Positions 1-11,507 of a stretch of DNA of 64,000 nucleotides are shown in pieces. The stretch is from Cladorhizidae sp. MBARI D1340-BT2. Its lineage: Eukaryota; Porifera; Demospongiae; Poecilosclerida; Cladorhizidae. The notes beneath the pieces are model-generated. The model was not told the DNA's origin. It saw only the letters and a program-made list of their open reading frames with translations, and ran no database searches. The stretch covers positions 16,724,669 to 16,788,668 of the forward strand of contig JAQNBH010000015.1 in the NCBI GenBank assembly GCA_028752905.1, in the 5' to 3' direction. The first letter of the stretch is position 1. The number at the start of each line of letters is the position of its first letter. A program made the position numbers and the translations under genes.

Positions 1-1
1 G

Positions 2-136
2 TGACTCTGATATCCCAAAGCAGCACTCTAATCTCATCCAGCATTAGCTTCACTGCCACTCCAGCCACAGATGGGAAGGTCTTGCGTTGTGCTGGAGCAG
101 AAGCTTCAACAGCAACCATACGTGTTGTATCAGATG
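2..136 (+). CDS. Half-Ig-like exon, receptor gene copy 1 (first)
   Basis: This is an open exon of 135 bp (45 codons, phase 1-1). It ends at a clean donor (ATG|GTGAGC). Base 1 is the G of the presumed AG acceptor, as in the paralogous exon at 5345. The product contains ATPATDGKVLRC followed by ATIRVVSD, which resembles the second half of an immunoglobulin-like domain: a D-G-x-x-L-x-C strand F carrying the second Ig cysteine, then strand G. The first half would lie on an exon left of the window. It is near-identical to the exon at 5345-5479, so it is a duplicated module. The role is presumably extracellular. The Ig assignment rests on motif resemblance only. Confidence 0.6.
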
Positions 137-1197
137 GTGAGCCACTAACATGCACATATGCTCTGTGTGCTTCATTAGTGTATTATTAGTTTATGGGAGG
201 GGGTGGGGAGGGTAGCATAATAATGTTAAATAGATATTTCTGTGAGTTGCTCGGTGACTCTATATTCTTTATTGCCATATCAGTTGCTGCAAGTCTATAT
301 TATGCTGAGGCATGATAGAGTGTGTCATACTTAGTATTTAAGTCTCTATGCTTACACATAGCACTATCCCACCCACAAGGCTATCCTGCCACCTTGTGCA
401 CAATATAGTGTGTTCTACATCCTAAGCTTAGCACAACCTATAATATTAACCATATGTACCCAAGTGTAAATATTTGCACCTTCAAAATTTTCCTTTGCAG
501 CAGCGGATGTAGGATTTTAATAAAGGAGGGGGTGGGGTTACCACCTATCTCTCGGGGGATTTCCAGTAATAAAATAAATAAGACTGCAAAACCTGCCGAA
601 GCTAACAAGCACACTAGAGTTCCCCTATTCCCACTCCAAGATCTGTGGCATGTTGTCATGTGTAACTGACTAACAAGCACACTTGAGTTCCCCTATTCCC
701 ACTCCAAGATCTGCACCTAATAATGTGCACTGAAAATGAACTGGCCAATGCTGGACTGGATGGGATGTCGGAGCCACCATTGCTTTATACAGCATACACA
801 TGCACTTGTCTAGGTGTGCACTGTCCAGAAATAAAATATATGTTGCAATAAATATATAGTCACTATTGAAACGTAAAGACTCTCTACCTCTCCTAATATG
901 TTTGTTTGAAGTATATATGTAGGGTATTCATCAGGTGACACAGGTGAATCCAAGTATTCTGCTTCAAATCTTGGCCATGCCTAAATTTATTATTTGTTTG
1001 CCATATCTGGGGGTTCTTATCAACTTATTTGAGGGAGGCATAGAGAACTATCTACAAGTTTCCATGACTGAACAGTAGCAAGTCTTCTGAGTTATAACCT
1101 TTCGCTCCATCCTCCCTTGGGCTTCTACTTGTAATGAACAAACAATGTCTTCAGATACAGTTATGGAGAACCTGATGTGACAATAGTTGGCACGGCA
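137..1197. other. Intron sequence with hAT-like end and short duplication
   Basis: No exon is supported here. Near 500 a stretch (CAGCAGCGGATGTAGGA) resembles the hAT end at 44008 and is absent from the paralogous intron near 6250, so it may be a small non-autonomous insertion. A segment of about 46 bp at 605-650 is repeated at 671-716. The rest aligns by eye with 5480-6660, showing that the intron was duplicated together with the half-Ig exon. Confidence 0.45.
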
Positions 1198-1437
1198 CTG
1201 CCACGCCCTCTTCTTGTTGGATTCCCCACTCCTCCTGATGCCCTCTTCTTGTTGAATCCCCCACTCCACCTATGCCACGCCCTCTTCTTGTTGGATTCCC
1301 CACTCCACCTATGCCACACCCTCTTGTTGGATTCCCCACTCCACCTGTACCACGCCCTCTTCTTGTTGGATTCCCCACTCCACCTATGCCATGCCCTCTT
1401 CTTGTTGAATTCCCCACTCCGCCTATGCCACGCCCAA
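1198..1437. repeat. 39-bp minisatellite, about 6 copies
   Basis: Tandem units of about 39 bp begin CCCTCTTCTTGTTGGATTCC and continue CCACTCCACCTATGCCACG. One unit is shortened by 3 bp. Because 39 is divisible by three, frames on both strands stay open, so the reading frames here are not evidence of coding. The array is absent from the paralogous intron segment near 6660-6800. Confidence 0.9.
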
Positions 1438-2289
1438 TATTTATACACTTCAAACAGTGTGCAGTAGTCAGCATTTCTTTATGTTGCTCTTCAGAGTCGC
1501 CATGTTTCTCCATATCTTGAACCTGTAATAAGGGTGAATATTCGTTTATGAATATTTACATCCAACAAGAGTCTTTTCCGTTATTGGGATAGCAATGAAT
1601 TGGATTAAGTTAATGAGATATTGTAAGCCTCTGCCTTCAGACTATGTAAATGTACATAAATAGTTGTATGAGTTGCAGTGTGCATTGGAAAGAGCATAAG
1701 CCCAGACACCAAAACTGCTAAAGCTAGACTAACTTTAACATTGCACACATCTTATTTGTCACTGATGTATGGGGTACAGGAGTCCTTGGAAGCCAAGACC
1801 CTCAGCAGTCCCCAAGGTTCCTTCGGTACGTTTTCCCATCATCTTTGACTATTCTATTTTCTGCCTGCCCTAGTTCCAAGTGCAAGCTAATGGTTGCCAA
1901 TTGGTGCTCCACTGTGGAGTTTCCTCCTCTTCTTTCCCTTGTCAATATTGCACTAAGAACCTCCTTATAGCTCTCACTCCATTCTCTCAATAAACTCCGT
2001 TATTTAGAACTGCTGCTAAGCGCCCTAAATCTGAAACAATAAATGTGGTGATAAAAATGCAGAAACAGTAGCTAAAAGAAGCTCAGTAACCACATGCAGC
2101 ATAAGTGGTTGTATTACTGAAGTAGACACACATGCCTATGTATTCATATATACACTAGACACATGCATCATAAGTAGTGTATTACTCTTGAAAGTAGACC
2201 CACGTGCCTGTGTATTCATGTAATGCACATACATCATAAGTAGTTATCTGGTTTTCTTGGTCTGTGCTGTTAACTATTGTCACAACAAT
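1438..2289. other. Intron sequence, nothing recognised
   Basis: I see no exon or RNA gene. The part near 1690-1830 aligns with both flanks of the hAT insertion at 7096-8819 (6985-7095 and 8820-8870), so it is the paralogous empty site. From about 2090 the sequence matches 31190-31320, a dispersed transposon-derived repeat. Confidence 0.5.
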
Positions 2290-2440
2290 AAACTTATGGG
2301 AAACCAACTGATACCTGTCATGAAGATGGCAGTGAAGATGGAGAAATTCACTGCCTAAAGCAGGGAGAGGTGGTGGTAGCTGAAGTTGAAACACAAATTG
2401 CTGAGCTAAGTTCCAAGATGAAAAGATTTATAGTTAAGGA
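2290..2440 (+). pseudogene. Transposase 3'-end fragment (pogo-like), relic
   Basis: An open stretch encodes HEDGSEDGEIHCLKQGEVVV and then AEVETQIAELSSKMK. It matches a more broken stretch at 31505-31600, which lies upstream of a PHD-like finger. A third fragment of the family is at 5590-5770. This is an acidic region near the C-terminus of a pogo-like DDE transposase, left as a fragment. The family call is inferred from the 31-32 kb copy. Confidence 0.45.
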
Positions 2441-2593
2441 GCTACCAAAGTTAGTTTTAGCTGAGAAATAAGTGCTGTTTTTTTTTATTGCCCGCCATTT
2501 CAAAATATGGATCAAAAGATGGACCCCACTTCCTGATACTCCATGCGCAGCAATATGAAGCCATATAATAATCGACTTGAAATTGTATTCTCC

Positions 2594-2655
2594 GGATGTT
2601 GCGTTCTAGCCTTCATCAGGAAAAATTCATATAGAGCATCTAGTCAAAATATTGA
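2594..2655. ncRNA. Hammerhead-like dispersed repeat (partial, back-to-back)
   Basis: On the minus strand the sequence reads CCTGATGAAGGCTAGAACG. On the plus strand, GAGCATCTAGTCAAAATATT follows. These are two arms of the motif seen whole at 24000, 29578 and 51838. Here GAAA is CAAA, so a catalytic core is not complete. It is probably a dead copy. Confidence 0.35.
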
Positions 2656-4599
2656 GAGAAAATTAAAAGCGAATTTCACGTTGAGAAAGCTTCTCTGCTC
2701 GCGAAATATGCGTAATTTACATTCACGGAAACAAGGAGTATTTTTTTCAATGATGCATAATTAGAGCTTTTCAAGTTGAATGTCTGTGTTGTGACGCAAG
2801 TAACTTCTCATTTAAGTGTTTACTTCTGTACTGTGCAGATGTGAAGATAGATAGGCTCACTCGCACACATGCATGATCATTGAATTGATGACGTTTAACA
2901 CTTCACATTTTTGTGAATAAAACACTACCATCTCCAAGTAATGCATTAACTTTAGAATATATATATGGTTCTGCATGCGGCATTAGAGGATAATATGAGC
3001 CGACTAACGTCAATCAGAACAATCATTAATAACCTTTCTAAAAGCTTTAAGCTAGTTCCTTACCAAACAAGCTACCACCTTCTAGTTCTAGGGGTGACAA
3101 CCTTCATTCATGAGTTCCCCGTTTCTAGTAATGTCATCAAATTGATGTTATTGACTTTCTTCTCGAGTTACCACGATGATGAACTGGCCAAACAAGTCTA
3201 CCAATGGCATTCTCAAGGCCACTCCTTCTGCAGCACAGGGAAAACCCATCGCACCCATCAACTTTATGTGGAAGGTCTGTTTTGAGCAAGGTGTGATGAC
3301 TTGTCATGATCTACCAAGGACATTGATGTGATGTCCTCATTTTGCAAGGATTCATATCAGCGATAATCCCAGCCTCAAAGCTTCACATTTGTGGCTTCAA
3401 ACTTTTGCTGCATACTAAATATGGTGCATCCTACATAAGACACAACCTGACTGATCTGATTTCTCCATCCTCAATCAATTGAACACAAAAAATGTCTCCA
3501 TGACAACTGTGAAGGTTGGGGATACCAACATCACAAATGTACAAACCACCTCATGCAAAGTGGTATCAAGTATATACTTCCTGTTAATACTCACCAGAAG
3601 TCCTTGCTGGTGATTTAAATTGTCATATACTACATAAGATGAGTCCTGTGGACAACTGATAGCTTGGATTCGTGAGTATTACACATCCATTTTACTGTAT
3701 ATATGGACCAAACTATAGGGCTGGAAAGCTCACAAAATATGCTAGAATCTGGTATAACTTTCTTCTCCTTCCAACCTACAGTTAAGGGACAGTAAGGAGT
3801 GGAAGTTGAAGTGTTTTTAGTGCGGAGCTTACTTGTGAGTTTTCTACTAGTTACATTGTAAGGCAGAAAGTTCACAGATTTGTCTCAGGGAGGAAGGGGG
3901 CACCATTGAGTGGGAATGAGCCAAGTGTGCTTCGTGTAGTAAACTCAGGTGCTAGTCGAAGTGGGAGATACTACCTACAACAGCTGGAAAGAAGTGTAGT
4001 ATCTTGTGAATAGGTGAGCAGGTTCAATCCCTCCATGAAACACACAAGGGTCACTCCCGCTCAGTGAACTTTTTCATTCCTGAGACAAACCAATAAACAG
4101 CCGCCTTGCAATGTATTCTGAGAAGAATTAGCAGCAAGCTCACAGGCAGGCTCGCACTTATGCCACTTTCACTTTCCTTTCCCAACCTCACCTTACACAG
4201 ACACAATCAGATTGTGATAGAGTTTGTGAGCTTTCCAGTCCTATAATTTTGTGAATATATGCAAATAATGTCTAATGCTCGCAAGGTCATTCAAAATTAG
4301 AAATTTCCCTATGAGCATAGAATTAGTGATACCATTGTCCTGTATTTATTCATAATTCACATTGTAGTTTTGGAATTATGGAAAATAATCTTGCAGCAAA
4401 AACAAAAAATACCTAAGGTGATTCCTTGTGAAACCTCAGAATGGAGTGGTGAGTTTGTTATTTGAGAATGAACCTTGCATTGAAGTAGAAGGGAGAGAAA
4501 GTTAGGTCACAAGAATTATTAGTGAGACCTGACCAGTTGTTCCTTGGGAAAGATAGGCACAACAAGTGGAGAAAACCTCGTCAGTAGTAGGCACTTTAA
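2656..4599. other. Intron sequence, nothing recognised
   Basis: The longest open stretch is 106 codons at 2965-3285. It has no recognisable domain, splice signals or paralogous copy in the window, so I do not call it a gene. No RNA gene or tandem array is seen. Confidence 0.4.
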
Positions 4600-4968
4600 T
4601 AACTTGAAGAAAGTGCAAAGGAGTGACATGGGTCAATAACTAGCTGGATCAGCTGGAGATTTCCTGGCTTGAGGATGGCAATGATTTTATCGGAATTTAT
4701 CCTTTTTCCAAATTGATGGTATGAGACCAGTTCCATGGACTGTGGTGAAAAATGATTTACGTCCACTGGTTCCCAGGAATTCAGGGTAGATGCCATCGAC
4801 AGCTGTGGCTCTCCTTGCTTTGGTAAAGCATACAGCATTGATATCAGCTCTGATGTAGGGGTCACAGAAGTGGATATATGTTGAGGAGAGGGTCTCTGTA
4901 AAGTTTTTTCCACTTCCCATCGGGCTTCTTTTACGGAAGCCATCGAAGTAGCCTAGCAGCAACTGCAT
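4600..4968 (-). pseudogene. Non-LTR retrotransposon RT fragment
   Basis: In shifting minus-strand frames the sequence encodes TKARRATAVDGIYPEFL, then GLIPSIWKKDKFR, and in another frame DKIIAILKPG. These match the non-LTR (jockey/RTE-like) reverse transcriptase blocks around xxGPDGIxPEFL, IPxxWK and xxAILKPGK. At least one frameshift separates the blocks and the YxDD region is not present. It is a dead fragment inside a host intron. Confidence 0.6.
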
Positions 4969-5074
4969 TGTTGAAACCTATTAAAGATGGTTGGTTAACA
5001 GTGGGTAAAGCTGCTTCAAGATTTTTAAGGAGATTCCAGGACTTCCTAATAGAGTTTGTAAAACTGTGATGGTG

Positions 5075-5338
5075 TTACAAATTTATTAACATGGTCTCTA
5101 GCACAAGCTTTTCCAGTACCAGCGAGGCATTACACAACAGGGAGATTGGACGATAATTCTTGACAGAGGCTCTATCACCTGATTTATGAATAGGGGTAAT
5201 ATTGTGCACCCCCCAAGAGATAGGTACTGTATGCAGCTTTGAGAGATACACAGTTAATATGGGTGGTGTAAAGGCGAGCATAGTGGCAATGCATTGCAGA
5301 GAAGTATTTTTGGACCTATTCCATCAGTGGAGTTGAAT
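5075..5338 (-). pseudogene. Second non-LTR RT fragment, ends at exon border
   Basis: The minus strand encodes STDGIGPKIL, then HNITPIHKSGDRASVKNYRP, then ISLLCNASLVLEKLV. This is the fingers/palm entry of a non-LTR reverse transcriptase (xxTPIHKSGDRxxVxNYRPISLLxxxSKVLE). It covers the same RT region as the fragment at 4600-4968, so the two come from different insertions. The fragment stops within a few bases of the AG acceptor (5343-5344) of the second half-Ig exon, so the acceptor region of that exon now abuts transposon sequence. Confidence 0.75.
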
Positions 5339-5344
5339 TCTCAG

Positions 5345-5479
5345 TGACTCTGATATCCCAAAGCAGCACTCTAACCTTATCCAACATTAGCTTCATTGCC
5401 ACTCCTGCCACAGATGGGAAGGTCTTGCGTTGTTCTGTAGGAACTGTTTCAGTAGCAACCATACGTGTTGTGAGTGATG
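5345..5479 (+). CDS. Half-Ig-like exon, receptor gene copy 1 (second)
   Basis: This 135-bp exon (phase 1-1) runs from acceptor TTCTCAG to donor GTGAGC and is a paralogue of exon 2-136. It encodes FIATPATDGKVLRC, then ATIRVVSD, the strand F/G half of an Ig-like fold with one cysteine. No first-half exon is visible between 137 and 5344. The two half-Ig exons may be used alternatively, or one may be a redundant duplicate. The polypyrimidine tract is weak (GTTGAATTCTCAG) because an RT fragment ends right beside it. Function as a splice-in exon is uncertain. Confidence 0.5.
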
Positions 5480-7095
5480 GTGAGCTACTCTGAGATGTGC
5501 TGTTATGCTAAGTTTGCTTCGTTAATGTACTACCCTAATTCCTTGAATGGTATTCTCAATATGTGCACATCAGTATTTGCAGATTAATTATAATTCCAAG
5601 CTGAAAAGTTGAGAATGTCAGGATTCTAGCGACCCTTCTACAGACCTTGATGATGACGATGAAGAACAAGAAACTAGTGAAAATACTAGTTGATGACTGA
5701 GGACTTGAGGACTAGCAAACTTTGTTCCCAACTTTGTTCGGCCCAGCTCCTACCATTTCCTCTCACTAGATACAATTTGTTTGTGGCTCGAGCTCATCAA
5801 TGACCGCACAGAAGAGCCAGTCTGGTTTGTGATTAGTAGTGTACGCACTTGAATAGCATTCACTTGCTTAGTGTAGTGTTCATTCCATTAGGACGCCTGA
5901 AACTATTTGAACCTGCATAACCATTCAAAGAAATATGATATTAATTATGAGGGAAGGGATGGGAACGTAACATAGAAATGTGTTTTTATAAACTTATGTC
6001 TATATTTTCATCTTAAATACTTATTAATATAAGTGACTCTGAGGCTCTCTATTCCTTACTGGCATATCAGTTACTAGCAGGTCTACATTATGATGGAATA
6101 GATAAAACTTGCTGTGATGGTTCTGTATGCCACAAAGAGGAGAGGAGTCAAGATGTGACTGGTATCTTATACACCAATATGGTGGTTTCTATACCCTATC
6201 TTTGTCATAACCTATAACCACATTATGTACCAAAGTTATACTTACACAAAATTAAATTTTCAATTAAAAAATTACGCCTGCTCTGAGCTCATCACACCGG
6301 TTCATGCAGGTATGCTTATTTCCATGTTGGAATTCTATCCCTTATATTTAAACCTGCTTTTGTGCAGCCTTTCTACATTTTGTTTAGCTGTGCACTGTCC
6401 AGAGAATTAATAATCACCACTCAAGCATAAAAACTCTCCTGTGCTAATATGTTAGAGTTTGAAGTGTGATTATTGGGCATTAGTTGTGTGAACAGATGAA
6501 TCTTGGCCATACACAATCTATTATTTTATGTTTGCCAAATCTAGAGAAATTGTCTATTACGGCTATGGAGTATAAGGCACTAATACTAGCCAGTGTTGGT
6601 GATCTGGTAAGACTGAGCTACCATAACTGACTGATGGAAAGTCTTCTGAGTTAAAATCATTTCTGCCAGCCTAATAAGTCTTCTAATAAACATTAAATAG
6701 TAAATGTCGTAATATCACGACATTTGGAAAACTATATACAGGTATTGAAAGTTCACCACAAGGCTATCTTGAATTTTCCACTCCACCTCTACCATACCCA
6801 ACATATACTTCTTCAAACAGATATCTCGGTTTAGTTGGAAGGTCCCATGTTCTGCTCCATGGTGTGTCTCTGCATCCTCAACAATAGCCTTCCTCATATT
6901 GCTTCATTGGGAGAGCAAATGTGTTGTATAAACTTCATGAGATGTAGCCCGACCTGAAGTCGAGTGTGCCTGAACAGAGCATTAGCCCAGACACCATTCA
7001 GCATCAGCTGAAATTAAACCAGCATTGACATCACATGCATCACTTGGTCTCACTGTGCCAGGACAGCACATGTGGAATGCCACATGTGGGATGCA
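5480..7095. other. Intron duplicated from 137-1830
   Basis: Segments near 6040-6110, 6200-6260, 6600-6660 and 6985-7040 align by eye with 260-300, 440-490, 1060-1100 and 1700-1750. A pogo-like transposase relic lies at about 5590-5770 (acidic DLDDDDEEQETSENT). No exon is seen. Confidence 0.55.
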
Positions 7096-8819
7096 CAGTG
7101 GTGGATTCGATGGTCCGGCCACTCCGGTTTTGGCCTGACCACTTTTTCCTTTTTTTATTATTTTAAGATTGCAAATGGGTGTGGTCAACATGCTGCGCAT
7201 GCACGATGAGACCCTTACCCATTTGACTAGCTTTTATTTGTCTGGCTGTGGCATGGCTTCGAGCTTTGTTGTAGCGTCTGAAGTGATCGATAACCTTCCT
7301 GCAGTTCCCCGTCAACTGCCCGAATCCTTCGCCTTTCCGAAGAGAGCTTTCGTGAAAAAGAAGGTAGTGGAGAGATCTTGCCAAGCGAGCTCGTTCCGTA
7401 CCTGGTCTTGGCTCTACATTATAGTGAAGCCAGAGATTCTCTGCACTGCCAGCTCTGCTGCAAAGCTGTTAAGGCTAAGCATTTAACAGTGAAGCCAGGA
7501 GCTACCGATGCTGCTTTTGTAAGTTTAGCGACTTCCTCATAGATCTTTTAACATAACTTTAGTACTATTCACTTATTTAGAATGCTTTATATTGTAGTTA
7601 TCTCGGGGATTTACGAACTGGAAAGATGCCACACTAGGTATCCGACAGCATGAGAAAAGTCAGTGCTACAAGATAGCAGTTGAGAAGCTAATTACAGTGC
7701 CAACAACTACACGAGATGTAGGTGAGATGCTCTCTGTACTTTGGCCCAAGACAGAGCAAAAAATCGGCACTGCCTTCTAAAGGTTCTGAGCAGTCTAAAA
7801 GTTTTTGGCAAGGCAGGGATGTGGGATACGTGGTCATGACAATCGTGGTGATGGAAATCTGTTTCAACTGATGAAGCTCATGAATGAAGAGGACTCCAAG
7901 GTAATTGGGATCATATAAAGAGTAAGACTCCGGTAGTCGAAAAATCCATGCGCGTCAATTGTTTTTGCGGTATATATATATTTTAAAATTCACGTTTCCC
8001 TGCTTATCTTAAATGCACACACCATGTAGAGAGAGTCCTTTGATTTTGATGGAGCGTTTAGAAGGCATCAAGAAAGGATACTCAAAGTAAGTAACAATAT
8101 TCATTAGCAGCAATACACAACCAAAAATTTAAACACAACTTCATATTAACACAACTTTATAAAACAACAAATGCAGCAAATACTTTGAGACCAAAAAAAC
8201 AAAACAAAAAATAAACATCAGAGGGCAAACTTATACTGGGTACTGTGTTTTGATTGCATGTAGGATGCTGCCAAAAGCCTCAGCAGTTGTGCAGGCATTC
8301 CTCTCCCTCCACATAAATTCATCAAGGTATGGAGGAAGTTGACGATGAACCCCCTTCATCCTTTTAAACTTAATCTTCGCCTGCATTAGTGATCAAATTA
8401 TCTACATACTGTGTATATCTTGCGGTATCACTTACTCTATTCCAGTAGGATTCAACATTTTTATTATCGGACAGCTACAAAGGGCTGTTGAACAAACCTC
8501 CCGCAACCACCGATAACATTAATCGCAGTTGGTCGACTGCACCCTACTTCACTTGCAGCAGCCAGTAACCTGGTACTCTCTGTCCCACCAATATATTAAA
8601 AGAAGCCATGTCTGCAAACTTAGCATTGACTTTGACGAAGTTGCCAATGAATTTGTCATTAAAAGTGAACGCAGACAACATGTATTTGGTACCTTTATTT
8701 AATTATTAACTGTGCAGTTTAATTTAAATACGAAAATGAAAAATCTGTCACGTTTTGACCACACCCAACCACACCCACATCCTGGCCTGACCACCTCAAA
8801 ATTGCCGGAGCCACCCCTG
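7096..8819 (+). mobile_element. Internally deleted hAT element (ZMYM1-like), copy 1
   Basis: The ends are CAGTGGTGG and, read inward from the other side, CAGGGGTGG, typical hAT-type terminal inverted repeats. Inside, two exon-like blocks encode a TTF/ZMYM1-type N-terminus. The first block has FPKRAF, frame breaks and a donor near 7519. The second (about 7597-7916) has GFTNWKDATLGIRQHEKSQC, then DVGEMLS and LKFLARQGCGIRGHDN. The DUF4371 core and the C-terminal dimerisation region are missing, so the element is non-autonomous. The paralogous intron at about 1765-1775 is an empty site. The 8-bp flanks (GGGATGCA and ATGGCAGG) do not match exactly. Confidence 0.7.
8231..8620 (-). pseudogene. ISXO2/Merlin-like transposase remnant nested in hAT
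   Basis: The minus strand holds a C-terminal exon (8231-8380) after acceptor AATGCAG. It encodes AKIKFKRMKGVHRQLPPYL, then DEFMWRERNA and a TQYPV end followed by TAA. Upstream, a block ending in NVESYWNR stands before donor GTAAGT (about 8440-8490). Further upstream lies a helix-turn-helix-like stretch, SEVGCSRPTAIN, then after a frameshift WLREVCSTAL. These match the N-terminal HTH and the ESYWxxxKxxxKRMxG...YLDEFMWR end of ISXO2-like (IS1595/IS1016, Merlin) transposases. The catalytic middle is deleted. It sits inside hAT copy 1 and, shortened further, in hAT copy 2. Confidence 0.65.
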
Positions 8820-10690
8820 ATGGCAGGGAATCCTTGCAAGCCTAGACCCTCGGCAGTCTAAAAAGACCCTCTTTGTAAGGTTGTTCCTTGTGTTGTGTAT
8901 TGTTTGCTTGTTTCTGTTCTGCCATTCCACATAATTCAAGTCCACTAAACTTTGGGGTTTTTTCTGCGTGTTTCTTTTGCAGTTTTACTATAGCACAGCC
9001 ACTGTGCTTCCTATAGATGCATGCCATTTGCTATGTGTGCCAGTTCAATATTATTGCATAATTTGGACAGAATCTACATACTGGACATGTAGTACATGTT
9101 CCCACCCTTATCCTGCTGTATGTGCATAGATCACTGAAATGCCTGGATGGTGCTTGCTTATACATAGACAGTGATCACTACTTGCCTTACACTGTTTGAT
9201 TGGGTATTGCATTTCTCTGAGTTCCACTTACAACGAGCATGCACATTGCAGTGCAGGTTTAGGTAGGCATGCAAGACTTATCAGGGTGCACTCTATTTCA
9301 CTCCAGCTGGCGTACCAACTCTCATGGAATATCCATGAGTCTCATGATTTCAGTGTTTGTCTCACCTTCTCACTGGCTAGCTAATCGAGCTCACAAACGC
9401 ACGCTAGTTGGTCAGAATAGAAGCATTGCTATCATGTTAATAGTGTATCATATCGGCGAATGGTATGGTATCGTATCGGCATATTTTGCATTGTTCACAA
9501 TATACTACCAGTAACATTACAACAATACAGAAAGAGTCGACCCTGACTTCATCATCATTGTACAGCAGCGACTGCTATCATGCTGGAGTATGCATTATGG
9601 TGGTTTTGGTTGAGAAGTTATTGCTGTAGCTATGTGACAGCGCTAATATGCAGCTGCACCAGCTACCTACAAAACAGGTTTCACCGCTAATACATGTGTA
9701 GATAGCTACATAGCTATATACAGTGCCACAAGCTACATAGTAACTCAACTATGAAACTACTAGCTCCCCAAGTGCTCTAATCTGCCTTCAGTTATTCAAG
9801 TAAACTTAGGCAATATTAATTCTTATATCACAGGGAACCTCCACAGGAGTTGCTGAGGTCTCCTAGGCAATCTACAATGCTGTATAACATGTGCAGGAAA
9901 TAGATACCAACTATTTACTTACTGTTTTTAGAATTTCATACACTGCAATTGTTGTCTTTAGTCAGAGACTGTCAGTCTTCATCTGTCATGTGGTGCATGC
10001 ACTTGCAAAACTCAAGGGTGTTCAATTCTTGAAGGTGACCGGTCTGCTCCAGTTGAGCGATTTGTCACTTGCATGGTCTTAGAAAGACTGCTTTCATTTA
10101 GGCAAGAATTCTTTTAGGGCAAGCATCACCATGGGCACAGTGCTCTTCTACACATTCTAGATGTGAGTAACCAAACATAATACCATATCAATTTTCTGAT
10201 GACAGAAAATTGATTTTCATAAGCCACTTCCCTCTAAGTGCTGCTCCTGCACACTATGAAAACACACACATTGTGAGTGCACATGTACAGATTTCTTGTA
10301 ACCACATTGTGTTCTCTAGCTGAGAGCACTTTCTAGCTGGAAGCCACACTCGCTGGCACGCAGATTTTAAGGATCTCTGGTAACATTGGCATGGTTACAC
10401 CTATGCAACATCTTTCAAAAGAGAGCACACAGGGAGACCCACCTCTTGAGCTATATATAAAAGTCATGCATACAGTAGTGAGGTGTGTAGAATCTATGCA
10501 GCTCCAAAGTCATAGCCCCATTACCATGATTTATCCACTTTTCCCTTTTTATTATCATTCCTCGTGAAAAGTTACCCTCAAAGAGCCCTTTTGATCCTCC
10601 ACCAAGGCTCCTCCTGGAATTCTATAGGCCAAACAATTAGTCATCAGTCGTCTTTTATATATGATTGCCTTTATCCAACCATTCCTCCAG
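8820..10690. other. Intron sequence, nothing recognised
   Basis: No exon is supported. The first 60 bases continue the 1770-1830 paralogy. The stretch 10320-10510 has a partner at 60950-61150 in the same orientation, so it is a dispersed or duplicated repeat of unknown type. Confidence 0.45.
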
Positions 10691-10948
10691 AGGTGTCTGC
10701 TGTGCAGGTTGCTGTTATGAATGAAGCCAACACCTTCAGACTGACTCTGCAGTTTACCATCACTAATGGGAGAGGAACTCCCATTCTGGTGGTCTCACCT
10801 TCTGCTGTGTCTCTAGTTTCTCTGCAGAGCACTACTTCTTCTACCTTCAGTGCTGACATTACTCTCCTTTACAACATTAACTACAGGATCACCATCACAG
10901 CCAGCAACTGTGCAAGGCAGGGCAGGAGGGTCTTCAGCTTCTTGAGAG
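10691..10948 (+). CDS. FN3-like exon, receptor gene copy 1
   Basis: This 258-bp exon (86 codons, phase 1-1) lies between acceptor CATTCCTCCAG and donor GAGAG|GTACAT. The product contains EANTFRLTLQFTI, a Ser/Thr-rich middle and LLYNINYRITITASNCA near the end. The Y-x-I-x-I-x-A-x-N pattern is that of strand F of a fibronectin type III-like beta sandwich. The length (about 86 residues) also fits FN3. The exon is in phase with the half-Ig and sushi exons, so it can be spliced between them. I saw no paralogue elsewhere in the window. The role is probably extracellular spacer or binding module. A divergent Ig-like domain is an alternative. Confidence 0.6.
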
Positions 10949-11507
10949 GTACATTGCACTTGTCTAATTATACATACAGCTATATTCAAGTTAAATATCA
11001 TATTCACTTTTTCTAATATACAGAATAGGGCAAAATAATAGGTCAAAATAAACTTTACATTTACGAAGCATTGGATGCCCGAGCAGAATTATTATACTGA
11101 ATGCATGAACCTGAATGCATGAACCCTCCATGAAATCCATTTTTAATGACGTGCATTTAAATTCTAATGGGTAAAAAAAAAAAAGTTATTTTCTGTGGGG
11201 TGTGGGTGGTGCCTCATTGATGTTGATGTTCAGGGCCGCAGCATTCTAGCAGCAGGTAAACTTTGCAGATTCCAAGAGCTAGTCCAGTATCCAGGTAAGT
11301 GGCTAGGGAGCTGTGTTGATGTCGAGAGCTACTGCACTGAGCATCTGTCAACTCTGGATACTGCTATTTAAACCAGTGTTTAAATTAGAAGGGCTACTTC
11401 CCCCTGGGTGGTGCCAGCTAGAGCCAGTGCGGCCTGTGAATCAGACCTCATGCAGCACCAGTCAGGTGGAGAACAGAACAGCACAGTTAGACCAACCTCA
11501 GACCAAC
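10949..11507. other. Intron sequence with short repeat shared with 60.6 kb
   Basis: The stretch 11395-11500 aligns by eye with the reverse complement of about 60590-60690, and both borders adjoin a minisatellite array. Short open frames in each encode a similar NQT-C-S-x-x-QV pattern, but no splice sites make a convincing exon. Otherwise nothing is recognised. Confidence 0.35.

Noticed and set aside
1177..1467. Proline-rich and glycine-rich frames around 1.2-1.5 kb
   Set aside because: All derive from the 39-bp array and are absent from the paralogous intron.
2965..3285. 106-codon open frame
   Set aside because: No domain, no paralogue, no convincing splice sites; length is within chance for this amount of sequence.
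7096..7103. Exact 8-bp target duplication for hAT copy 1
   Set aside because: Flanks GGGATGCA and ATGGCAGG only partly match; I cannot claim an exact duplication.
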